From NCBI RefSeq assembly GCF_003228315.1, contig NZ_CP029693.1:4639501-4703500 (forward strand): 64,000 nucleotides of DNA, read 5' to 3'. Both the position numbers and the translations under genes were made by a program. Of this stretch, positions 48,917 through 56,984 are shown piece after piece. This DNA comes from Pseudomonas putida (GTDB taxonomy: Bacteria; Pseudomonadota; Gammaproteobacteria; Pseudomonadales; Pseudomonadaceae). Below the pieces are notes generated by a model that was not told where the DNA came from, made no database searches, and saw only the letters and a program-made list of their open reading frames with translations. Every line of letters begins with the position of its first letter. Within the stretch, counting starts at the first letter, position 1.

Positions 48917-51610
48917 TCAGGCGATCGGGCCGCGCGGGTAGCGCTTGAGCTTCTCGATCAGGTCGGAGCCCGGGATCGGTTGGTCGAACAGGTAGCCCTG
49001 GCCGACGTCACAGCGGTGGCGACGCAGGAAGGACAGCTGATCGGCGGTTTCGATGCCTTCAGCCACGACCTTGAGTTTCAGGTTGTGGGCCATGGCGATC
49101 ACCGCGGAAGTGATCTCCATGTCGTCCTGGTTGTCCGGGATTTCGTGGATGAAGCTTCGATCGATCTTAATGATGTCGATCGGGAATTTTTTCAAGTAAC
49201 TGAGCGACGAGTAACCGGTGCCGAAGTCGTCCATGGCCAGGGTCAGGCCCAGGCGCTTGAGTTGGTCGAGTTGCAGGTGGGTGTCTTCGGTGGCCTCGAG
49301 CAGCAGGCCTTCCGTCAGCTCAAGTTCCAGCAGGTGCGCCGGCAGGGCTTCTTCCTTGAGGATGTTGGTGATCGAGGCCACCAGATCCGGATCGGAGAAC
49401 TGCTTGGGTGAGAGGTTGATCGCCACCTGCAGATTGCCCAGCCCCGCGGCAGTCAGCGCCTTGCTCATGCGACACGCCTGGCGGGCGATCCATTTGCCGA
49501 TCGGAATGATCAGGCCGGTTTCTTCGGCAACGCTGATGAACTGGTCCGGACGAATCATGCCCTTTTCCGGGTGATCCCAGCGCAGCAAGGCTTCCATGCC
49601 CAGCAGGCGGCCGCTGCGCAGGCAGAGCTTGGGCTGATAGAACACATCCAGTTCGTTCTGGGTCAGGGCGCGACGCAGGTTGTTCTCGACGAACAGCTTG
49701 TAGCTGGCCTCGGCGTTCAGTGCCTCGGTGAAGACCTGCACCTGATGTTTGCCGTTGGCCTTGGCCTTGTGCAGCGCAAGGCCAGCGTTGCGCATCAGGG
49801 TCTGCGGGTCGCGGCCATGCAGCGGGGCGCAGGCCAGGCCCACGGAGCCGGTCACGCTGATCAATTGGTTGTCGACGAACATCGGTTTGTCGAGGGTGGT
49901 CAGCAGCTGGCTGGCGACCTGCTGGCCGGTGTGCAGGTCGGTGTTGTCCAGCAGTACCGCAAACTCGTTACTGGCGAACCGGGCCAGACTGCCGCTCGGG
50001 CTCAGGCTGTTGCGCAGGCGCCGGGCGAGGCTGATCAACAGCTTGTCGCCGGTCTGGTGGCCGAGGCTGTCGTTGATGCGCTTGAAGTTGTCGATGTCCA
50101 CCAGCAGCAGGCTGATCGGGGTATCGCTGTCCCGGGCAAAGCGTTCATCGAGGTTGCGGATGAATGCCGGGCGGTTGCCCAGGTTGGTTAGGTTGTCGGT
50201 GTAGGCCAGGCGCTCGATGCGTTGTTGTGCGAGCTTGGTATGGGTGATGTCTTCGTAGATGCCGATGTAGTGGGTCAGTTCGCGGTTGTCGCCGTAGACC
50301 TTGGAAATCGACAGCTGGCCCCAGTAGGGTTCGAGGTTTTTGCGACGGCTCTTGAATTCGCCTTGCCAGCTGTTGCTCTTGGCCAGCGCCGAGGGCGCGT
50401 CGAACAGCAGTTCGCTGAGGTTTTCCAGCGCCGGCAGTTCCGACAGGCGCTGGCCGTGGACCTCTTCGGTGCTGTACTGGGTGATCGCGGTGAAGCTCGG
50501 GTTGACGTATTCCACCACGCCATCGCAGTTGACCAGCAGGAAGGCGTTGGCGCTTTGTTCGACCGCACGCTGGAACAGGTGCAGGGCGCTGGTGGCGGTG
50601 CGTCGGTTGTGGTTGCTGATGACCTGGGCGAACTGATCCGCCAGTTCGCCGGCAAACGCGATTTCATCCTGCTGCCAGGCGCGGGTGGCGCCGGTTTGTT
50701 CAAGGCACAGGACGCCGACCACCTGGCCATCGACACGGATGCTGGCGTCGAGCATGGCGTTGACGTCACGGGGCCGCAGGGCCTCGGCGATTTCCCGGGT
50801 CCGTGGGTCGCGCATGGCGTTGTGGGCATCAATGGCGCGGCCGGTGTGCAAGGCGTCGAGGTAGTCGGGGAAGCCGCTGACGTCGATCGGCTGCGGCAAC
50901 AGGTATTCCTGGCTCGCGCGGTGGAAGGCCGAGATCGGCACCAGCATCGGGCCTTCGAGGTTCCACAGACTGGCGCAGTCGATTTCGTAGATCTCGCAGG
51001 CGCTGCGGGTGATCAGCTCGGCGGCTTCTTGCAGGGAGTTGTTGCTGGTATAGCGCTGGCGGGTCAGCAGCAGGATCAGGTCCTGCTGGGCGCGCACTCG
51101 GTCCAGGTGCTGCAGTTGCTCCTGTTGGGCACGCTGGTTGAGCTCCAGGGCGATTTGCAGGCGCGAATTCTGGGTTTCCAGATCGAGGGCGGGCAGCAGG
51201 GGGTCATCCTCGAACAAGCCGTCGATGACCAGCAGGTAGCCGCGCAACAGATGTCGATTGTGCTGTTTGTAGGCTTCGCCCAGCTCCAGCAGATTCAGCG
51301 AGCCGCTGGCCGTGTGCAGGGTGTAGCGGATCAGGTAGTGCGAGCCTTCGCTCAGTTGCAGCTGGATGGCGTCGTGCAGTTGATAGCGCGCTTCAGGCTC
51401 CATCAGGCTGGCGTAGGGCGAGCCGACCAGGGCGCACAGCTCGACGGCCGGCAAGCCGAACTGTCGTTCGCAATTGGGATCGAGAAACAGCAGCGCCCAG
51501 CTTGGTTCATTCAGCCGCTCGAAACGCAGCATGCCGAGCCGCGAGGGCACAGGCAACTGCGTCACTACCTCGGCCACCATTCGGCTGGCGGCATCGGGTT
51601 GGCTTTTCAT
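48917..51610 (-). CDS. Sensor protein with PAS, GAF, degenerate GGDEF and EAL domains
   Basis: An 897-residue cytoplasmic c-di-GMP protein. N-terminal PAS-like region, a GAF domain (about 190-330), a second PAS with LFQRAVEQSANAFLLVNCDGVVEYVNPSF, then the GGDEF and EAL domains. The GGDEF signature reads ASNEF, so the cyclase is probably inactive, while EALLRW is intact and other catalytic residues (NLSPKQF, ELTEGLL, MDDFGTGYSSLSYLKKFPIDIIKIDRSFI) are present. It should therefore degrade c-di-GMP, perhaps with GTP regulating it through the GGDEF domain. It is alone, with a 368 bp gap upstream. Confidence 0.9.
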   Translation of the reverse strand: MKSQPDAASRMVAEVVTQLPVPSRLGMLRFERLNEPSWALLFLDPNCERQFGLPAVELCALVGSPYASLMEPEARYQLHDAIQLQLSEGSHYLIRYTLHTASGSLNLLELGEAYKQHNRHLLRGYLLVIDGLFEDDPLLPALDLETQNSRLQIALELNQRAQQEQLQHLDRVRAQQDLILLLTRQRYTSNNSLQEAAELITRSACEIYEIDCASLWNLEGPMLVPISAFHRASQEYLLPQPIDVSGFPDYLDALHTGRAIDAHNAMRDPRTREIAEALRPRDVNAMLDASIRVDGQVVGVLCLEQTGATRAWQQDEIAFAGELADQFAQVISNHNRRTATSALHLFQRAVEQSANAFLLVNCDGVVEYVNPSFTAITQYSTEEVHGQRLSELPALENLSELLFDAPSALAKSNSWQGEFKSRRKNLEPYWGQLSISKVYGDNRELTHYIGIYEDITHTKLAQQRIERLAYTDNLTNLGNRPAFIRNLDERFARDSDTPISLLLVDIDNFKRINDSLGHQTGDKLLISLARRLRNSLSPSGSLARFASNEFAVLLDNTDLHTGQQVASQLLTTLDKPMFVDNQLISVTGSVGLACAPLHGRDPQTLMRNAGLALHKAKANGKHQVQVFTEALNAEASYKLFVENNLRRALTQNELDVFYQPKLCLRSGRLLGMEALLRWDHPEKGMIRPDQFISVAEETGLIIPIGKWIARQACRMSKALTAAGLGNLQVAINLSPKQFSDPDLVASITNILKEEALPAHLLELELTEGLLLEATEDTHLQLDQLKRLGLTLAMDDFGTGYSSLSYLKKFPIDIIKIDRSFIHEIPDNQDDMEITSAVIAMAHNLKLKVVAEGIETADQLSFLRRHRCDVGQGYLFDQPIPGSDLIEKLKRYPRGPIA

Positions 51611-51797
51611 ATGAAGGAAAACTCGCTTCGAATTTGCTGAACGCGCCGGGCTCTCGCCCTCTTACTGTTGCCAGCGGCAAGGTTGCATCATTGCGCTACT
51701 GACTGACAAGAGAGATGAAGGCCAAGTGCTATAAGAATATGTCGGCAGCAATGAAGTTTTCTTCAATTAAAGGCAAAAACAAGGCTAATTAATAAAA

Positions 51798-51864
51798 GAT
51801 CGCAGCCTTCGGCAGCTCCTACAGAGGTTATGCGTGCTTCTGAAGGAGCTGCCGAAGGCGGCGA
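51798..51864. repeat. Long imperfect hairpin repeat with flanking A and T tracts
   Basis: ATCGCAGCCTTCGGCAGC and the following TCCT pair with AGGAGCTGCCGAAGGCGGCGAT with one mismatch across a 23-base loop. An AAAA tract lies on the left and TTTTTT on the right, so it could end transcription in either direction. Confidence 0.75.
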
Positions 51865-51876
51865 TTTTTTGTTTGT

Positions 51877-51908
51877 GCAAAAAAAAGCCCCGCCAACGTG
51901 GCGGGGTT
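51877..51908 (-). terminator. Rho-independent terminator of aceEF
   Basis: On the minus strand, AACCCCGCC and GGCGGGGCTT form the stem around ACGTT, followed by eight Ts. It lies about 70 bases after the aceF stop. The stem at 51946-51971 (CAGGCCCTCC / GGAGGGCCTG) lies between the stop and this terminator and may stabilise the mRNA end. Confidence 0.88.
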
Positions 51909-51978
51909 GAGGTACGAGCGTGGCGCTCGGAAACTTGAAACACGGCAGGCCCTCCGGTGAGGGAGGGCCTGTCGGGGG

Positions 51979-53943
51979 TTACAGCAGGATGGTGCGGATG
52001 TCCGCCAGCAGGTCGCTCAGACGCTTGGTGAAGCGTGCAGCAGCGGCGCCGTTGATCACGCGGTGATCGTAGGACAGCGACAGAGGCAGCATCAGCTTCG
52101 GCTGGAAGGCTTTGCCGTCCCAGACTGGCTGCATGGTTGCCTTGGAAACACCGAGGATCGCCACTTCCGGCGCGTTGACGATCGGCGTGAAGCCGGTGCC
52201 GCCAATGTGGCCGAGGCTGGAAATGGTGAAGCAGGCGCCTTGCATCTCGTCCGACGAGAGCTTCTTGGTCCGGGCTTTTTCAGCCAGGGAAGCGGCCTCG
52301 GCGGCCAGTTGCAGCAGGCTCTTCTGGTCGACGTTCTTGATGACCGGTACCAGCAGGCCATCCGGGGTGTCGACGGCGAAGCCGATGTTCACGTATTTCT
52401 TGCGGATGATCGCCTTGCCGCTTGGTGCCAGCGAGCTGTTGAAGTCCGGCAGTTCCTTGAGCAGGTGCGCGCAGGACTTGAGCAGCAGCGGCAGGATGGT
52501 CAGCTTGACGCCGGCCTTTTCCGCGACGGCTTTCTGGGCGTTACGGAACGCTTCGAGTTCGGTGATATCCGCCGAGTCGAATTGCGTCACGTGCGGCACG
52601 TTCAGCCAGCTGCGGTGCAGGTTGGCGGCGCCGACCTGCATCAGGCGGGTCATCGGCACTTCTTCGATTTCACCGAAGCGGCTGAAGTCCACGGCCGGGA
52701 TCGGCGGGATGCCCGCGCCGCCGGTTGCACCGGCAGCAGCGGCCGGCGCTTCCTTGGCCTTCTGCATCATGGCCTTGACGTAAACCTGCACGTCTTCTTT
52801 CAGGATGCGACCGTGCGGGCCGGTGGCGCCGACGGCGCTCAGCTCGACGCCGAACTCGCGGGCCAGTTGACGCACGGCAGGGCCGGCGTGAACCTTGGCG
52901 CCCGGCTTGGCAGGAGCAGCGGCCGGGGCGGCAGCAGGCGCAGGCGCCGCGGCAGCCGGTGCAGCAGCGGCTGGAGCAGGTGCGCTCGGAGCAGCAGCGG
53001 CCGGTGCCGGAGCAGCCGCCGGGGCCGCGCCCTTGACCTTCAACTTGAGGATCAAGTCGCCGGTGCCGACTTCGTCATCCAGCTTGACGGAAACGCTTTC
53101 CACCACGCCTGCGGCAGGCGATGGAATTTCCATGCTCGCCTTGTCGGATTCCAGGGTGATCAGCGACTGGTCGGCTTCGACGCTGTCGCCGGCCTTGACC
53201 AGCACTTCGATGATCTTGGCCTTGCCCGCCGAACCGATGTCCGGAACGTGGATGTCCTGAACGCTGTCTGCAACCGGTGCAGCAGGAGCGGCTGCCGGAG
53301 CAGGTGCAGCGGCAGCGGCAGGAGCAGCCGCCAGGGCTGGAGCGGCCGCAGCCGGTGCCGCAGCACCCGCCACTTCCAGGTCCAGAATCAGATCGCCAGT
53401 GCCGACTTCGTCGTTGAGCTTGACGCTGATGGCCTTGACCACGCCAGCGGCAGGCGACGGGATTTCCATGCTGGCCTTGTCGGATTCCAGGGTGATCAGC
53501 GACTGATCAGCCTCGACTTTGTCGCCGACCTTGACCTGGATCTCGATGATCTGGGCCTTGCCCGACGAACCGATGTCCGGCACGTGCACTTGCTGAACCG
53601 AAGCGGCAGCCGGAGCTGCGGCTGGCGCAGCCGGTGCAGGAGCGGCAGCCGGTGCTGCTTCTGCTTTGGCGGCAGGTGCAGCGGCAGGCGCTGGCGCCGC
53701 AGCAGCGGCACCTTCGACTTCCAGCTCCAGCAGTTCGTCGCCTTCTTTCAGGCGATCGCCCAGCTTCACTTTCAGGCTCTTGATGATACCGGCCTTCGGC
53801 GCAGGCACTTCCATGCTCGCCTTGTCCGATTCCAGGGTCAGGATGCTCTGGTCGGCTTCAATACGGTCGCCGACCTTCACAAACAGTTCAATTACTTCAC
53901 CTTCACCGCTGCCGATGTCAGGTACGCGAATGAGTTCGCTCAC
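51979..53943 (-). CDS. aceF: Pyruvate dehydrogenase complex E2 (dihydrolipoyl acetyltransferase)
   Basis: A 654-residue E2 with three lipoyl domains (residues about 1-75, 118-195, 231-305), each with a lipoyl lysine in ESDKASMEV/IP. Long Ala-Pro linkers join them, followed by a peripheral subunit-binding domain (VHAGPAVRQLAREFGVEL) and the catalytic core ending SLSYDHRVINGAAAARF, with the HRxxNG active-site His. It transfers the acetyl group to CoA. The start is GTG 53943 with AGGAGA 6 bases before it, 11 bases after aceE. A terminator follows. Confidence 0.97.
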   Translation of the reverse strand: MSELIRVPDIGSGEGEVIELFVKVGDRIEADQSILTLESDKASMEVPAPKAGIIKSLKVKLGDRLKEGDELLELEVEGAAAAAPAPAAAPAAKAEAAPAAAPAPAAPAAAPAAASVQQVHVPDIGSSGKAQIIEIQVKVGDKVEADQSLITLESDKASMEIPSPAAGVVKAISVKLNDEVGTGDLILDLEVAGAAAPAAAAPALAAAPAAAAAPAPAAAPAAPVADSVQDIHVPDIGSAGKAKIIEVLVKAGDSVEADQSLITLESDKASMEIPSPAAGVVESVSVKLDDEVGTGDLILKLKVKGAAPAAAPAPAAAAPSAPAPAAAAPAAAAPAPAAAPAAAPAKPGAKVHAGPAVRQLAREFGVELSAVGATGPHGRILKEDVQVYVKAMMQKAKEAPAAAAGATGGAGIPPIPAVDFSRFGEIEEVPMTRLMQVGAANLHRSWLNVPHVTQFDSADITELEAFRNAQKAVAEKAGVKLTILPLLLKSCAHLLKELPDFNSSLAPSGKAIIRKKYVNIGFAVDTPDGLLVPVIKNVDQKSLLQLAAEAASLAEKARTKKLSSDEMQGACFTISSLGHIGGTGFTPIVNAPEVAILGVSKATMQPVWDGKAFQPKLMLPLSLSYDHRVINGAAAARFTKRLSDLLADIRTILL

Positions 53944-53954
53944 AGAATCTCTCC

Positions 53955-56600
53955 TCAGCAGTCCAGTGGGTTGCGTTTTTCCGGGTCGATCCCGAACTTG
54001 GCGATGGCTTCAGACACCACCTTAGGTTCGATATCACCACGGTCAGCCAGTGCTTCAAGGGCTGCCAACACCACGAAATGACGGTCGACTTCGAAGAAAT
54101 GACGCAGTTTCTTGCGGCTGTCGCTGCGGCCGAAACCGTCGGTGCCCAGGACTTTGAATTCCTTGGACGGTACCCACTGACGGATCTGCTCGGCGAACAG
54201 TTTCATGTAGTCGGTAGAGGCGATGACCGGACCCTTACGGCCGTTCAGGCACTCTTCAACGTAGCTCAGCTTGGGCTTCTGGCCCGGGTGCAGGCGGTTG
54301 CTGCGCTCGACGGCCAGGCCATCGCGACGCAGTTCGTTGAAGCTGGTAACGCTCCATACGTCAGCGCCAACGTTGAACTGCTCGCGCAGGATCTTCGCCG
54401 CTTCACGGACTTCACGCAGGATGGTGCCGGAGCCCATCAGTTGAACGTGGTGCGCCGCTTCGCGAGTGTCTTCCTCAAGCAGGTACATGCCCTTCTTGAT
54501 GCCTTCCTCGGCACCGGCCGGCATGGCTGGTTGCTGGTAGGACTCGTTCATCACGGTGATGTAGTAGAAGACGTCCTGTTGCTCTTCGGTCATCTTCTTC
54601 ATGCCGTCCTGGATGATCACCGCCAGCTCGTAGCCGTAGGTTGGATCATAGGTGCGGCAGTTCGGGATGGTGGCAGCCAGCAGGTGGCTGTGGCCGTCTT
54701 CGTGCTGCAGGCCTTCACCGTTGAGGGTGGTACGGCCGGCGGTGCCGCCAATCAGGAAGCCACGGGTACGGCTGTCGCCAGCGGCCCAGGCCAGGTCACC
54801 GATACGCTGGAAGCCGAACATCGAGTAGAAGATGTAGAACGGCAGCATCGGCTGGTTGTGGCTGGAGAACGAAGTACCGGCGGCGATGAAGGAGCTCATG
54901 GCGCCCGCTTCGTTGATGCCTTCCTCGAGGATCTGGCCCTTCTTGTCCTCTTTGTAGAACATCACCTGGTCTTTATCGACTGGCTCGTAGAGCTGGCCGA
55001 CGGACGAGTAGATGCCCAACTGACGGAACATGCCTTCCATACCGAAGGTACGAGCTTCGTCCGGGATGATCGGAACGATGCGCGGGCCGATTTCCTTGTC
55101 CTTGACCAGTTGCGCGAGGATCCGCACGAAGGCCATGGTGGTGGAAATTTCACGGTCGCCGGAACCGTCGAGGATAGCCTTGAGGGTATCCAGTGGCGGC
55201 GTCGGGATGTTGAAGCTCTTGGCGCGACGCTGTGGCACGAAACCGCCCAGGGCGGAGCGACGCTCGCTCAGGTAACGGGCTTCGGCGCTGTTCGGCTCCG
55301 GCTTGAAGAACGGCAGGTTTTCCAGTTCTTCGTCCTTGACCGGGATGTCGAAGCGGTCGCGGAACAACTTCAGGCTGTCGACGTCGACTTTCTTGGTGTT
55401 GTGCGCGGTGTTTTTCGCTTCGCCGGCACCGGTGCCATAACCCTTGATGGTCTTGGCCAGGATGACGGTCGGTTGTTCCTTGTGGTTGACCGCTTCGTGG
55501 TACGCCGCGTAGACCTTGTACGGGTCGTGGCCGCCACGGTTGAGTTTCCAGATCTCGTCGTCGGACAGGTCTGCAACCATCGCCTTCAGTTCTGGCGTGT
55601 TGAAGAAGTGTTCACGCACGAACGCGCCGTCTTTGGCCTTGTAGTTCTGGTACTCGCCGTCGATGACTTCGTCCATGCGGCGTTGCAGGATGCCGTCGAC
55701 GTCCTTGGCCAGCAGTGGGTCCCAGAAACGGCCCCAGATGACTTTGGTCACGTTCCACTGGGCACCGCGGAACACGCCTTCGAGTTCCTGGATGATCTTG
55801 CCGTTGCCGCGAACCGGGCCGTCGAGGCGCTGCAGGTTGCAGTTGATGACGAAGATCAGGTTGTCGAGCTTCTCGCGGCCAGCCAGCGAGATCGCGCCCA
55901 GGGATTCCGGCTCGTCGCACTCGCCGTCGCCCAGGAAGCACCAGACTTTCTGTTTGCCTGGCTGGATGAAGCCGCGGGCTTCCAGGTACTTCATGAAGCG
56001 TGCCTGGTAGATCGCCTGGATCGGGCCCAGACCCATGGATACGGTCGGGAACTGCCAGAAGTCAGGCATCAGCCAAGGGTGCGGGTAGGACGACAGGCCC
56101 TGACCGTCCACTTCCTGGCGGAAGTTGTTCATCTGCTCTTCGCTGATGCGGCCTTCCATGAATGCACGGGCGTACACGCCTGGGGAGGTGTGGCCCTGGA
56201 AGTAGATCAGGTCGCCGCCGTGTTCTTCGGTCGGAGCCTGGAAGAAGTAGTTGAAGCCGATGTCATACAGGGTCGCACTGGAGGCGAAGCTGGAGATGTG
56301 ACCACCCAGGTCAGAATCTTTCAGGTTCGTACGCATTACCATGGCCATCGCGTTCCAGCGTACCAGCGAGCGAATGCGGCGTTCCATGAACAGGTCGCCA
56401 GGCATGCGTGCTTCGTGGGTAACGGGGATGGTGTTGCGGTAAGGCGTGGTGATGGCGTAAGGCAATTGCGAGCCGCTGCGGGTCGCGAGTTCGCCCATAC
56501 GGGTCATCAGATAGTGAGCACGGTCTTCGCCTTCTTTGTCGAGAACCGATTCCAGGGCGTCCAGCCATTCCTGGGTTTCGACGGGATCGAGGTCTTGCAT
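53955..56600 (-). CDS. aceE: Pyruvate dehydrogenase E1 component (homodimeric)
   Basis: An 881-residue thiamine diphosphate enzyme that decarboxylates pyruvate and acetylates the E2 lipoyl groups. GDGECDEPESLGAISLAGREKLDNLIFVINCNLQ is the thiamine motif, FNYFFQAPTEEHGGDLIYFQGHTSPGVYARAF and GTAGRTTLNGEGLQHEDGHSHLLA are conserved. Length matches the E. coli AceE type. It is the first gene of aceEF and has a 384 bp upstream region shared with glnE, containing two FadR-type operator palindromes. Confidence 0.97.
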   Translation of the reverse strand: MQDLDPVETQEWLDALESVLDKEGEDRAHYLMTRMGELATRSGSQLPYAITTPYRNTIPVTHEARMPGDLFMERRIRSLVRWNAMAMVMRTNLKDSDLGGHISSFASSATLYDIGFNYFFQAPTEEHGGDLIYFQGHTSPGVYARAFMEGRISEEQMNNFRQEVDGQGLSSYPHPWLMPDFWQFPTVSMGLGPIQAIYQARFMKYLEARGFIQPGKQKVWCFLGDGECDEPESLGAISLAGREKLDNLIFVINCNLQRLDGPVRGNGKIIQELEGVFRGAQWNVTKVIWGRFWDPLLAKDVDGILQRRMDEVIDGEYQNYKAKDGAFVREHFFNTPELKAMVADLSDDEIWKLNRGGHDPYKVYAAYHEAVNHKEQPTVILAKTIKGYGTGAGEAKNTAHNTKKVDVDSLKLFRDRFDIPVKDEELENLPFFKPEPNSAEARYLSERRSALGGFVPQRRAKSFNIPTPPLDTLKAILDGSGDREISTTMAFVRILAQLVKDKEIGPRIVPIIPDEARTFGMEGMFRQLGIYSSVGQLYEPVDKDQVMFYKEDKKGQILEEGINEAGAMSSFIAAGTSFSSHNQPMLPFYIFYSMFGFQRIGDLAWAAGDSRTRGFLIGGTAGRTTLNGEGLQHEDGHSHLLAATIPNCRTYDPTYGYELAVIIQDGMKKMTEEQQDVFYYITVMNESYQQPAMPAGAEEGIKKGMYLLEEDTREAAHHVQLMGSGTILREVREAAKILREQFNVGADVWSVTSFNELRRDGLAVERSNRLHPGQKPKLSYVEECLNGRKGPVIASTDYMKLFAEQIRQWVPSKEFKVLGTDGFGRSDSRKKLRHFFEVDRHFVVLAALEALADRGDIEPKVVSEAIAKFGIDPEKRNPLDC

Positions 56601-56984
56601 GGCTTGCTCCAGGGCGGAAAGGCTACCAGAATCGGTTGCCTGAGTTAGCGACTGGCCTTGTGGGCAGACGTTATGAATTCTTGGATTGCCGAGAGGTAGG
56701 ATCCGGCGGCGTGTAGTTTTACTACAAATCTTCGGGCATTTCAGCTATCCGAATGTATATACGAGTAGTAAAACTACAGATGATTGGCTTGTGGCCTCCG
56801 ACTACGTTGTGAGAATAATCGTTAAGGTTGGTCTTTTTCCAATCAGAAAAGGTGGAAGTTTGATGCTGGCTGCCAAAAACAAAGAAATTTCAGCTATTTC
56901 TCACTTTTGTTCGACAGTCCTTTTGGTAGTGCATTCGTGCAAAACACTACATCTGGTTCATTACACGCCGATCAAGGATAGACC
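56601..56984. promoter_or_regulatory. aceE-glnE divergent control region with two GntR/FadR-type palindromes
   Basis: TGTAGTTTTACTACA (56712-56726) and GTAGTAAAACTAC (56765-56777) both fit the TNGTnnnACNA pattern of FadR-subfamily GntR regulators such as PdhR and LldR. Their centres are 52 bp apart, about five helical turns. No gene lies here. In E. coli PdhR represses aceEF, but its site differs, and the local regulator is not in this window. Confidence 0.65.

Larger units (their letters stand above)
51611..51978. other. Intergenic region between the EAL gene and aceF
   Basis: No gene is seen in this 368 bp. It holds the EAL gene promoter and three strong stem-loops: a 22 bp near-palindrome (51798-51864), the aceF terminator (51877-51908) and a 10 bp stem just after aceF (51946-51971), each annotated separately where supported. 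Confidence 0.6.

Noticed and set aside
53600-53720. Ala/Pro-rich repeats in aceF as a tandem repeat element
   Set aside because: They are the normal flexible linkers between lipoyl domains.
54078-56648. An 856-codon open frame opposite aceE
   Set aside because: Antisense shadow of aceE with no recognisable motif or ribosome site; the same applies to large frames opposite aceF, glnE, gltD and mscK.
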